Origin: an uncultured Fibrobacterota bacterium
GTDB taxonomy: Bacteria > Fibrobacterota > Chitinivibrionia > Chitinivibrionales > CAIOZP01
Direction of reading: 5' to 3'
NCBI GenBank assembly: GCA_903862805.1
Contig: CAIOZP010000349.1
Span: 1 to 9,087 of the forward strand
Length of the DNA: 9,087 bases
Shown piece after piece: positions 1 to 7,838 of this stretch (its first letter is position 1; each line of letters starts with the position of its first letter). The notes below the pieces were generated by a model, which worked only from the letters and a program-made list of their open reading frames with translations, was not told where the DNA came from and ran no database searches. A program made the position numbers and the translations under genes.

Positions 1-2
1 GT

Positions 3-95
3 GAAAAGACAAATGGCGCTTTTTTCGACGATTATCTTTCTTCCCACGATTCGGGTTCAGACATTTTCTGCCAATCTGGCAATTACACAGTGTAA
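3..95 (+). CDS. Possible 3' end of an upstream gene (truncated by window edge)
   Basis: Frame 3 is open from the first bases to a TAA at 93-95 and reads as about 30 residues rich in Ser, Asp and Gly (including GAFFDDYLSSHDSG and a terminal SGNYTV). This resembles the C-terminus of an ordinary soluble or exported protein. The alternative open frame from the GTG at base 1 to 102 gives a hydrophobic peptide that looks less natural. No start, family or domain can be seen, so the call rests only on protein-like composition over a short stretch. If correct, this gene converges on the minus-strand gene at 466-1227, and the repeat array lies between two 3' ends. Confidence 0.35.
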   Translation, partial: EKTNGAFFDDYLSSHDSGSDIFCQSGNYTV

Positions 96-96
96 T
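82..96. repeat. 15-bp perfect palindrome ATTACAC-A-GTGTAAT
   Basis: Seven-base arms pair perfectly around one central base. The palindrome overlaps the TAA that may end the upstream gene. No T-run follows, so it is not a standard intrinsic terminator. It could be an operator-like site or a short hairpin near an mRNA end. Its arms resemble the TTAC and GTGTAA elements of the sites at 1321-1369, which may be coincidence. Confidence 0.5.
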
Positions 97-120
97 CTCT
101 AATGCCAATGATCAATTTCT

Positions 121-388
121 TCAATCACACCCGCATTCTTCAATTTCTCTCATCCAATCCAAAGAATGCAGATGTTTTCTTAGGCTTCAATCGTTCGTAG
201 TCTGAGAATGCAGACGCTTTCTTCAACTTTGATCGTCAAAAACTAAGATTGCACGCGCATTCTTCTGCTCCAGTCGTTCAGTGCTTAGAACGCATCAGCA
301 TTCTTCAACTTCAATCATTCAAAGTCAAACAATACATATGTTTTCTTCAACTTTGATCAGAAAAACCGGCGAATCCACATGCATTCAA
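121..388. repeat. Array of seven degenerate interrupted palindromes, 41-42 bp pitch
   Basis: A 20-bp element with consensus AAGAATGC-N4-GCATTCTT starts at about 121, 162, 204, 245, 286, 328 and 369, giving steps of 41, 42, 41, 41, 42 and 41 bp. The best copies are 162-181 and 204-223; the outer copies are degenerate (the first keeps mainly its right arm). Between copies are 21-22 bp with a looser consensus, CAACTTTGATCGTTCAAAGTC, which itself has dyad character (for example TTTGA-tcg-TCAAA at 228-240). A 17-base stretch is identical at 218-234 and 342-358. The 41/42 alternation disrupts any single reading frame, so the array is unlikely to code for protein. It fills the gap between the possible gene end at 95 and the terminator at 411-442. 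Function is not known from the sequence. Confidence 0.75.
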
Positions 389-410
389 TGAAAAGTGACC
401 AGGAAGCTGT

Positions 411-442
411 AAAAAGAGCCGCCCAAAGATTGAGACGGCTCT
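411..442 (-). terminator. Intrinsic terminator of the minus-strand gene at 466-1227
   Basis: Read on the minus strand, AGAGCCG (442-436) pairs perfectly with CGGCTCT (421-415) around a 14-base loop, and a T-run follows directly (415-411). It lies 23 bp beyond the stop codon of the minus-strand gene, as expected for a rho-independent terminator. Confidence 0.75.
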
Positions 443-465
443 GTCTTTTGGAGAGTTTGAGTTTG

Positions 466-1227
466 TTACTGTTGAACCGATGCTGCCGGTTTTTTCTTTT
501 CAGCTGCTTTTGCCGCATCTGTCTTACGCATTCTTGCAATTGCAACTTCATTACTTATCAGGGAATTGATTGCCGCGATTGCGCGGATATAATCCTGATC
601 TGTTGACTTGGCATATTTGTAATCGAAGTTGTAAACCAATGAATGCAGATCCCTGCGAAGTATTCCGACTGATTCTGTTTTAAGAAGAACGGAATGTTTT
701 TCTCCAGCTTTCCCTGCACGCTCTTTCACGATGGTGTCGAAAGCTGTTTCCGTAGCGCGGAGATTTTCAACAGCGGAGTTTACCCCAAGACTTGCGATCA
801 ACGGAGTATTTACTACTGCGGAAAGTTCCATCATGATTGCATCGATCCGTGTCGATCTTTCGGTGTAGGTGAGTCCCCTGAGATTTGTTCCGTGTTTTGT
901 AAAAATATCCCATATTTGATGCGCCGCATCGGAAAGAATGGCTTCGTGTGAGTCAAGCTCCACCCTCACTTTATCGCGCAGATAGTTAAATGCCTTTTCG
1001 CGTTTTTTGTTGGCATCTTTCAGCCGCGCAGTGTCTGGATCGACAGTCTCGCGGGAAAGTGATTTGTTGTGCTCGCCAAGGTCCGCATTGACTTTGGCGC
1101 AGATTTCTGCGATGAACGGATCGAGATTGCTCAATGGCAGGATAATGCCAGTGACTCCAACTCCCAGCGTGTGGAGCTGAAGATCGCTCATGATGGTTGT
1201 GTTTAGATCCATGATAGCTGTTTCCAT
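466..1227 (-). CDS. DUF6261-like helical protein, function unknown
   Basis: The 253-residue protein has no signal peptide and no clear membrane segment. It is mostly helix-forming, with charged heptad-like stretches at about 66-100 and 155-235, and ends in a Lys/Ala-rich tail (about 236-253). The layout resembles DUF6261 proteins of Bacteroidota as I remember them. Points of similarity are a variable N-terminal half, then a segment like NLRATETAFDTIVKER (about 155-170), and a C-terminal run with RRDLHSLVYNFDY and YIRAIAAINSLI (about 191-224). This family match is tentative, and the family has no established role that I know of. The ATG at 1227 is preceded by AAAGAAAGGG at about 8 bases; an internal ATG at codon 6 is an alternative. 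A terminator follows at 411-442. Possible operators lie about 90-140 bp upstream (1321-1369). Confidence 0.8.
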   Translation of the reverse strand: METAIMDLNTTIMSDLQLHTLGVGVTGIILPLSNLDPFIAEICAKVNADLGEHNKSLSRETVDPDTARLKDANKKREKAFNYLRDKVRVELDSHEAILSDAAHQIWDIFTKHGTNLRGLTYTERSTRIDAIMMELSAVVNTPLIASLGVNSAVENLRATETAFDTIVKERAGKAGEKHSVLLKTESVGILRRDLHSLVYNFDYKYAKSTDQDYIRAIAAINSLISNEVAIARMRKTDAAKAAEKKKPAASVQQ

Positions 1228-1268
1228 CGGGAAACCCTTTCTTTGAGAGGAACATTTAGGAAGAATCC

Positions 1269-1285
1269 GGTCACGGAGAGGTCAC
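1269..1285. promoter_or_regulatory. Direct repeat GGTCAC with 11-bp pitch
   Basis: GGTCAC occurs at 1269-1274 and again at 1280-1285, one helical turn apart, 42-58 bp upstream of the minus-strand gene start at 1227. Direct repeats with this pitch are typical of response-regulator-type binding sites. With only two hexamers the evidence is weak. Confidence 0.3.
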
Positions 1286-1320
1286 AAAGTGAGTGAACTT
1301 CGCGCCGGCGTATGAATCCT

Positions 1321-1369
1321 GTTACGTAAAGTGAAACGAAAAAACGAAGATGATTACGTAATGTGTAAC
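1321..1369. promoter_or_regulatory. Two similar 17-bp dyad sites, candidate operators
   Basis: GTTACGTAAAGTGAAAC (1321-1337) and ATTACGTAATGTGTAAC (1353-1369) share the pattern RTTACGTAAWGTGWAAC and are each followed within two bases by an A-run. Each is an imperfect dyad (RTTAC-N7-GWAAC) and contains the 8-bp palindrome TTACGTAA. The copies are 32 bp apart, about three helical turns. They lie upstream of the minus-strand gene at 466-1227, which makes them candidate operators for it. No regulator gene is visible in the window. Confidence 0.5.
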
Positions 1370-1402
1370 AGAAAAAATTGATTTCAGGATAGCTTTTAAA
1401 AT

Positions 1403-1588
1403 TTAATTAGCTTGACCTTGACTATCTACCTCTTCTGCTTTGGAGAAATAGCTCTTTGGAATCGGTTGTGCATTTTTCTGCACAGTAACGGCATCAGTAT
1501 CAGCTGTTACATCCTTGATTCCATCAAATTTTCCGGTATGACAGGCCCAACTGTCTTCTGCCCAGTCCTCTTCGTGAATCTGATTCAT
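1403..1588 (-). CDS. Small hypothetical protein, 61 residues
   Basis: This short frame encodes an acidic, hydrophilic peptide with an N-terminal EEDWAEDSW segment, one cysteine and no hydrophobic segment, so it would be a small soluble protein. I do not recognise it. In favour are a Shine-Dalgarno-like AAAGAG about 6 bases before the ATG, a promoter-like sequence further upstream (1645-1673), and protein-like composition. Against it are its length and an overlapping open frame on the plus strand (1412-1594), which reads as less natural. It points the same way as the gene at 466-1227, but the 175-bp gap containing the dyad sites suggests separate control. Confidence 0.45.
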   Translation of the reverse strand: MNQIHEEDWAEDSWACHTGKFDGIKDVTADTDAVTVQKNAQPIPKSYFSKAEEVDSQGQAN

Positions 1589-1644
1589 CTTTGACTCTTT
1601 CGTTGCTTATTGAAAAGGAAAATAATTTTAGCGGAATTGTCATG

Positions 1645-1673
1645 ATCCTAAATATCACAGTTGGACGTGACAA
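1645..1673 (-). promoter_or_regulatory. Promoter-like sequence for the small minus-strand gene
   Basis: On the minus strand, TTGTCA (1673-1668) and TAGGAT (1650-1645) are separated by exactly 17 bp, close to the sigma-70 consensus. Transcription would start near 1638, about 50 bases before the ATG at 1588. The -10 match is modest (4 of 6). Confidence 0.35.
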
Positions 1674-1749
1674 AAAAGCTCTCTCAATCCGCATGTTTTA
1701 TGTTTATCACCAGCAACAGATAAATTCAAATATTAAAAAGGACTACATT

Positions 1750-2892
1750 ATGCTTTACAGAAAACTCGCAAAAGCCGGTATCGATCTTTCTATTCTCGGC
1801 TTCGGCTGCATGCGGCTTCCGACCATCGATGGCAAGCCGGAAAAGATCGACTCTTTTAAAGCGACAGAGCTTTTGCACTTCGCAATCGACAAGGGTGTCA
1901 ACTATGTCGATACAGCTTATTTCTATCATGCGGCGGTGTTCGGTCAGCGCGGCGAAAGTGAACCTTTCGTAGGCGAAGCGCTGTCGGGCGAATGGAGAAA
2001 GAAAGTCAATCTCGCGACCAAGATGCCGCTGTTCAATTTGTTCGAGCATGGACAGATGCAAACATTTCTGAATGAACAATTGGCAAGACTGAAAACCGAT
2101 TACCTCGACTTCTATCTTCTGCACGGACTCAACGGCGAGATGTGGGACAGAATGAAGAAGCTCGGCGTTCGCGAGTTCCTCGACAAAAAGAAAGCTGAGG
2201 GAACAGTCCGGTTTCCTTCGTTTTCGTTTCACGGAATGGCCGATGATTTCATTCGCATCTGCGACGAATACGACTGGACCTTCGCACAGATCCAGTACAA
2301 CTACATGGACATAGATTTTCAGGCCGGATACCGTGGTCTGAAATACGCCGCAGACAAAGGCATTGGAGTCGTGGTGATGGAACCGCTCAAAGGCGGCAAA
2401 CTCGCGCAGAAACTTCCACCGGAGATGAACGCGGTATTCGAGGCATCAACAATCAAACGGAGTCCTGCCGAATGGGCGCTGCGTTTTGTGTGGAACGAGA
2501 CAGGTGTCACGAGTCTTCTCTCCGGCATGAACAGCATGGAACAGGTTGTAGAAAACATCCACGTCGCCGAAAGCGGAATCGCCGGTTCTCTTGACAAAGA
2601 AGAACTGGCTATGTTCGCCAAGCTGCGTAATGCAATGGGCGCAAAAGTGAAAGCCGACTGCACCGCCTGCCGATACTGCATGCCATGCGCATCAGGCGTA
2701 GATATACCCGATGTCTTGTCGGCCATCAACCACGCATCGATATGGAACGATCCGAATCCCTGGCTCACCGGCTACAGCCGCATCGACGGCAAGGCCGGTA
2801 AATGCACCGACTGCAAAGCCTGCGAAGGCGTCTGTCCGCAGGGAATCGCTATTTCTGATTTCATGAAGGAAGCGGTGGCGATATTTCGGGAA
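1750..2892 (+). CDS. Aldo/keto reductase with C-terminal two-[4Fe-4S] ferredoxin region
   Basis: This 381-residue protein joins an NADPH-type aldo/keto reductase barrel (about 1-295) to a C-terminal ferredoxin-like region (about 300-375), the layout of the COG1453 'predicted oxidoreductase' group. The N-terminal LGFGCMRLP segment is typical. The catalytic tetrad can be placed as Asp54, Tyr59, Lys91 and His125. Two cysteine clusters follow, C304-x2-C307-x2-C310-x2-C313 and C352-x2-C355-x2-C358-x3-C362-P, enough for two [4Fe-4S] clusters. It is probably a cytoplasmic redox enzyme of anaerobic metabolism; the substrate cannot be told. The frame is open upstream to 1591, but the start at 1750 is chosen because AAAAAGGA lies 7 bases before it and homology begins at MLYRKLAKAG. 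The stop is TAG at 2893-2895. The next gene starts 29 bp after the stop and may share its transcript. Confidence 0.9.
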
Positions 2893-2924
2893 TAGTTTTG
2901 TTTGAAATTACTCTGGAGTACCTC

Positions 2925-4472
2925 ATGAAAAGAATCCTATCAATACGGCTCGTGATTATGTTGCTGACTTGCGCATGTATGCCCGCGTTTGCGGCTAAAA
3001 TCTGGTGGGCAGAAACGCAATGCGTTATAGATGCGGACAATGCAGTTATTCCGGCCGTAAATGCGGGCGAAAGTTCATTGAACGATACACTGAAAATTAG
3101 TGCAAAGCCGATTGACAAAACTCTTCTGCCCGGAAAGATTTACTGGTTCTATTTGATGGGTTCTCCAAGCGGTTCTCATATAAGAATTGGTGCGGACGGC
3201 CCATTTTGTGCGCAACGCTGGCGCGACATGACCTGCTCAGATGTTTTATCCGATTCATTCTTTGTTTGCAAAGACAGTGCGAGTCTGGTTGAAGCTGATA
3301 TCCCGGTTACGTACCCAAATATGGCTAATACCATCTCTGGAAATACTATGTTTGGCCCAAAGTTATTTCCAAATGGCGCAATGTTTCAGTCGGTGCAGAT
3401 TACTTCGCTTTCGCAGGATCCTGTCCACATTAGAATATCCTATACGAAATCATTGCCGGAAAATCATATCGGAGCTTTCACGGCCCGAGATGCTGCTCAG
3501 GAATATGTAATGGGATTTTCATACAAAGACTCTTCAAAATTTTTCTTTGCGACACACAAGCATTGCACAAAGGCTCAGTTAGAGGAACTCCGCCAGAAAT
3601 ATTTCGAGACTTCTAATGATTTTAAGCCGGTACAGGTTTACAACAGGACATCTGATTGCTGCAGTTCAAATTCTGACACTCTGAAAGCACTGAAAAGCGC
3701 TCCTTTTCAACCCACACAAAACTTGATCGTTTCGACTGGATCATATTTTCGTAACAATGTTTCATTCAAATATGCTTTTCGTGTTCATTGTAAAAAAGAA
3801 AATGGCCTTTGGTTTGTTGTAAATGCAGAAAAAGACACTACGATATCCATTGGAGATATGAATGCTTTTGTCAGAGAAGATTTTTCTCATCGCGGTGTAG
3901 CCAAACCAATCATATACCTCTACCCCGCTACAACCACAAACCTAAGCGTCCACCTCAATCTCCACGCCGGACATCTCACCTACACCTATCCCACCTACGA
4001 TTCCACTACCGGCTGGCAGGTAAAAGCAAATCCTTCCGGTGAGCTTGTCGATAAAATCACCGGCAGACATCTATATTCACTCTTCTGGGAAGGCACCGGA
4101 AACATCCATCCCGACGACAGCACCGGCTTCTGCGTTGCCGGAGATTCGACGGAAATATTTCTCGACAAAGCATTGGACTCGCTCGGGCTGAACTATCGTG
4201 AAAAACAGGAGTTTATCATTTACTGGGTTCCAAAGTTGAAGCAGAACAGTTACAACTATATCCACTTCGCACGGAGTAGCTATGCCGAAGCAATTTCGTT
4301 GTCGGTATCTCCGCCGCCACAAACGATAAACAGATTCCTTATGCTGTTCCGTCCGCTTAAAACACGCATCGCAATTAATCCTCAAAAGTTGACTAACCCG
4401 GGACGTAAAGGATTTACCGTCGTCGAATGGGGCGGATCGGATTTGTCCGACAGCTCTGATTCTATAAAGTGA
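2925..4472 (+). CDS. Secreted two-part protein with C-terminal 'KPIIYLYP...VVEWGG' domain
   Basis: The start at 2925 has GGAG 6 bases upstream and gives a clear Sec signal peptide: basic MKR, a hydrophobic core, and cleavage after AFA at residue 23. The mature protein (about 492 residues) has two parts. Residues 24-325 are not recognised; this stretch is cysteine-bearing (Cys33, 95, 104, 115, 214, 245, 246, 289), beta-rich in appearance, and coded by AT-richer DNA. Residues 327-504 form a conserved domain I recall from uncharacterised proteins of Clostridia, Fibrobacter and relatives. Its landmarks are KPIIYLYP (327-334), TYPTY (354-358), LFWEG (386-390), GFCV (401-404), IYWVP (432-436) and GFTVVEWGG (496-504). 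No catalytic motif is evident, so a structural, binding or surface role is possible. A short Ser/Asp tail ends it. The location is outside the inner membrane. It may be co-transcribed with the reductase upstream. Confidence 0.85.
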   Translation: MKRILSIRLVIMLLTCACMPAFAAKIWWAETQCVIDADNAVIPAVNAGESSLNDTLKISAKPIDKTLLPGKIYWFYLMGSPSGSHIRIGADGPFCAQRWRDMTCSDVLSDSFFVCKDSASLVEADIPVTYPNMANTISGNTMFGPKLFPNGAMFQSVQITSLSQDPVHIRISYTKSLPENHIGAFTARDAAQEYVMGFSYKDSSKFFFATHKHCTKAQLEELRQKYFETSNDFKPVQVYNRTSDCCSSNSDTLKALKSAPFQPTQNLIVSTGSYFRNNVSFKYAFRVHCKKENGLWFVVNAEKDTTISIGDMNAFVREDFSHRGVAKPIIYLYPATTTNLSVHLNLHAGHLTYTYPTYDSTTGWQVKANPSGELVDKITGRHLYSLFWEGTGNIHPDDSTGFCVAGDSTEIFLDKALDSLGLNYREKQEFIIYWVPKLKQNSYNYIHFARSSYAEAISLSVSPPPQTINRFLMLFRPLKTRIAINPQKLTNPGRKGFTVVEWGGSDLSDSSDSIK

Positions 4473-4480
4473 TTTTGCGC

Positions 4481-4539
4481 TTCCGGCAAGATATGTCTGA
4501 TGTTCTTTCGACCATAAACCACACGAATAATTGCCGGAA
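4481..4539. repeat. 9-bp perfect inverted repeat, 41-base spacer
   Basis: TTCCGGCAA (4481-4489) and TTGCCGGAA (4531-4539) are exact complements. The pair sits just after the stop of the secreted-protein gene and before pyrG. No T-run follows on either strand, so it is not a standard terminator. It could be a 3'-end stem that protects the upstream mRNA, or part of the control region of pyrG. Confidence 0.5.
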
Positions 4540-4559
4540 ACACGATAAACAAACCAACG

Positions 4560-4719
4560 TAAAAACATAAATCGGGACTTGCACTATGAAATTCATCTCA
4601 GGACATCGTGCAAGTGGTCAGAACACAGGGCAAAGTCATCGGAAAAATCAGCCCGCCCGCCAACCGGCGCAGAATACTATTTTATCCCTTCTTCAAAACC
4701 TGTCCTACGGGAGTTCCGG
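4560..4719 (+). promoter_or_regulatory. pyrG: Probable pyrG promoter/leader with stem-loop
   Basis: No strong -35 element is visible. TAAAAA (4560-4565) or ATAAAT (4567-4572) could serve as a -10, placing initiation near GGGA (4574-4577). Directly after, ACTTGCAC (4577-4584) pairs perfectly with GTGCAAGT (4608-4615) around a 23-base loop. A smaller hairpin (CGCC-aacc-GGCG, about 4658-4669) and a T-rich stretch lie further down, before the Shine-Dalgarno GGGAG at 4709-4713. The leader could therefore be structured RNA, but no known riboswitch is recognised and promoter placement is weak. Confidence 0.3.
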
Positions 4720-6333
<1,614 letters not shown>

Positions 6334-6335
6334 CC

Positions 6336-7760
6336 ATGCATGAGTTTTCCGACGACCGTAGCGAGCTTATCGATTTAGAAGACAGAATGGATTCCATGCA
6401 TGAAGAGTGCGGAGTGTTCGGGGTTTACAACCACCCCGACGCCGCAAACCTGACTTACCTCGGGCTTTACGCGCTCCAGCACCGCGGCCAGGAAAGTTCC
6501 GGAATCGTAGCCAGTAACGGTGAAAAACTTTCGCGGCACACCGGCATGGGACTTGTCAGAAGTGTCTTCCGCAATATTGAAATGATGAAATCACTGGAAG
6601 GGCCGCACGCAATCGGACACGTGCGCTACTCCACTACCGGATCTTCAAGTCCGACAAACGCTCAGCCTTTCCTTATCGATTTCAAAGCGGGTCAGCTCGC
6701 GGCAGCACATAACGGCAACCTTGTAAACACCGATGCGCTTCGATCCGAGATGGAAGCCGACGGCTCGATTTTCACATCCTCGACCGATACCGAAGTGATA
6801 ATGCATCTTATCGCCCGCTCAAAATATCCGGCGATGGAAGCGATGATCCTCGATGCACTCGCACATGTCAAGGGATCGTACTCGATTCTCTTTCTGTCAA
6901 AAGACACTTTATACATTGCACGTGATCCTTGGGGCGTTCGCCCTCTGGTGCTCGGTAAACTCGGCGACGGCGGTCATTGCGTCGCGTCGGAAACCTGCGC
7001 CTTCGATCTTATCGGTGCCGAATATGTCCGTGAAGTTCTGCCCGGCGAGATGATTCGCATTCAGGGAGATCGCATCGACACCTTCCAGATCCCGCGTTTC
7101 GAGCCTGTAAGTAATCCGGCGCATTGCATATTCGAGTTCATCTATTTCTCGCGTCCCGATTCGTTCATCTTTGGCGAGAATGTAGATAAAATCCGTCGCA
7201 AACTCGGCCGCCAACTTGCAAAAGAATCGCCGGTTCCGGGAGCCGATTTTGTGATGGGCGTTCCTGACTCCGCAACGACTGCGGCGCTGGGTTTCGCCGA
7301 AGAATCAGGCCTTCGCTACGACATTGGTCTTGTGCGAAACCACTATGTCGGCAGAACATTCATTCAGCCTCAGCAAGACGGCCGCGAGTTCGGCGTCAGG
7401 CTGAAGTTCAACACGGTCAAGGGCGTTCTAAAAGGCAAGAAAATTGTCATGGTTGACGACTCAATCGTTCGCGGCACTACAATGAAGAAGATCATCAAAC
7501 TGGTCCGCACCGCCGAGCCCGCCGAGGTGCATCTGCGCATCAGTTCGCCACCGATTATCTGCCCATGCTTTTACGGAATCGACATGCCCAGAAAAACCGA
7601 TTTGGTTGCCGCCGGTATGAGTGTAAAAGAAATTGAAGAGTATCTCGGAGTCGATTCATTGGGATATTTAAGCGTTGATGGAATGCTTGAAGCGACACAC
7701 ATGCCGAAAGAAAATTTCTGTCAGGCGTGTTTTACTGGGAAGTATCCGATAGAAATCTGA
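6336..7760 (+). CDS. purF: Amidophosphoribosyltransferase (PRPP amidotransferase), Fe-S type
   Basis: PurF catalyses the first committed step of de novo purine synthesis: PRPP plus glutamine gives phosphoribosylamine. The 474-residue protein has an N-terminal Ntn-type glutaminase domain with nucleophile Cys25 (HEECGVFGVY), HRGQESSG (49-56), HVRYST (95-100) and HNGN (125-128). The PRPP-binding phosphoribosyltransferase loop is VMVDDSIVRGTT (371-382). Cys264, Cys411, Cys462 and Cys465 align with the four [4Fe-4S] ligands of the Bacillus enzyme, so it should be the oxygen-sensitive, self-processed type. The ATG at 6336 leaves a 24-residue propeptide before Cys25, longer than the 11 of B. subtilis. 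Starts at codon 18 or 21 would shorten it, but AAGGTGA (about 6319-6325) fits 6336 better. It is translationally close to pyrG (2-bp gap). Confidence 0.97.
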   Translation: MHEFSDDRSELIDLEDRMDSMHEECGVFGVYNHPDAANLTYLGLYALQHRGQESSGIVASNGEKLSRHTGMGLVRSVFRNIEMMKSLEGPHAIGHVRYSTTGSSSPTNAQPFLIDFKAGQLAAAHNGNLVNTDALRSEMEADGSIFTSSTDTEVIMHLIARSKYPAMEAMILDALAHVKGSYSILFLSKDTLYIARDPWGVRPLVLGKLGDGGHCVASETCAFDLIGAEYVREVLPGEMIRIQGDRIDTFQIPRFEPVSNPAHCIFEFIYFSRPDSFIFGENVDKIRRKLGRQLAKESPVPGADFVMGVPDSATTAALGFAEESGLRYDIGLVRNHYVGRTFIQPQQDGREFGVRLKFNTVKGVLKGKKIVMVDDSIVRGTTMKKIIKLVRTAEPAEVHLRISSPPIICPCFYGIDMPRKTDLVAAGMSVKEIEEYLGVDSLGYLSVDGMLEATHMPKENFCQACFTGKYPIEI

Positions 7761-7798
7761 TTCAAAACCGGCCCGACCACTAAGCTGGAAACAAGTTC

Positions 7799-7827
7799 TT
7801 GCCATTGTGGAAGGCGGCTTCTATTTT
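7799..7827 (+). promoter_or_regulatory. Sigma-70-like promoter of tRNA-Val
   Basis: TTGCCA (7799-7804) and TATTTT (7822-7827) are separated by exactly 17 bp, matching the consensus hexamers at 5 of 6 and 4 of 6 positions. The start would be near 7834, about 5 bases before the tRNA. This suggests the tRNA is transcribed independently of purF. Confidence 0.6.
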
Positions 7828-7838
7828 GTTGATGTTAC

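Noticed and set aside
121..388. CRISPR array
   Set aside because: The palindromic repeats and even spacing look CRISPR-like, but the repeats are only about 20 bp, differ strongly from one another, and the spacers are related to each other. No cas gene is present.
388..400. 13-base identity (ATGAAAAGTGACC) with the start of the gene at 7946
   Set aside because: A single 13-base match within 9 kb is expected by chance about as often as not, and the flanks do not match.
379..606. Plus-strand frame of 75 codons
   Set aside because: It runs through the terminator and the 3' end of the convincing minus-strand gene at 466-1227, and has low-complexity Leu/Cys-rich composition.
1412..1594. Plus-strand frame of 60 codons opposite the small minus-strand gene
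   Set aside because: It is hydrophobic and Cys/Phe-rich, typical of antisense reading, and has no visible Shine-Dalgarno. The opposite strand reads as a more natural protein.
1591..1749. Upstream extension of the aldo/keto reductase
   Set aside because: The extra 53 codons do not match the family, the start has no good ribosome site, and the ATG at 1750 has AAAAAGGA and the family N-terminus.
2925..2998. Lipoprotein signal in the secreted protein
   Set aside because: Cysteines occur at residues 16 and 18, but the preceding residues (LLTC, TCAC) do not form a good lipobox, while AFA at 21-23 is a good signal peptidase I site.
4579..4719. Upstream TTG start for pyrG
   Set aside because: The extra 47 residues are basic and unrelated to CTP synthase. 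The ATG at 4720 has a good Shine-Dalgarno and the conserved [10 protein letters not shown] start.
7807..7828. Intrinsic terminator after purF
   Set aside because: GTGGAAG/CTTCTAT can pair, with two G-U pairs, before TTTG. The same bases fit a well-spaced promoter for the tRNA better, and the stem is weak.
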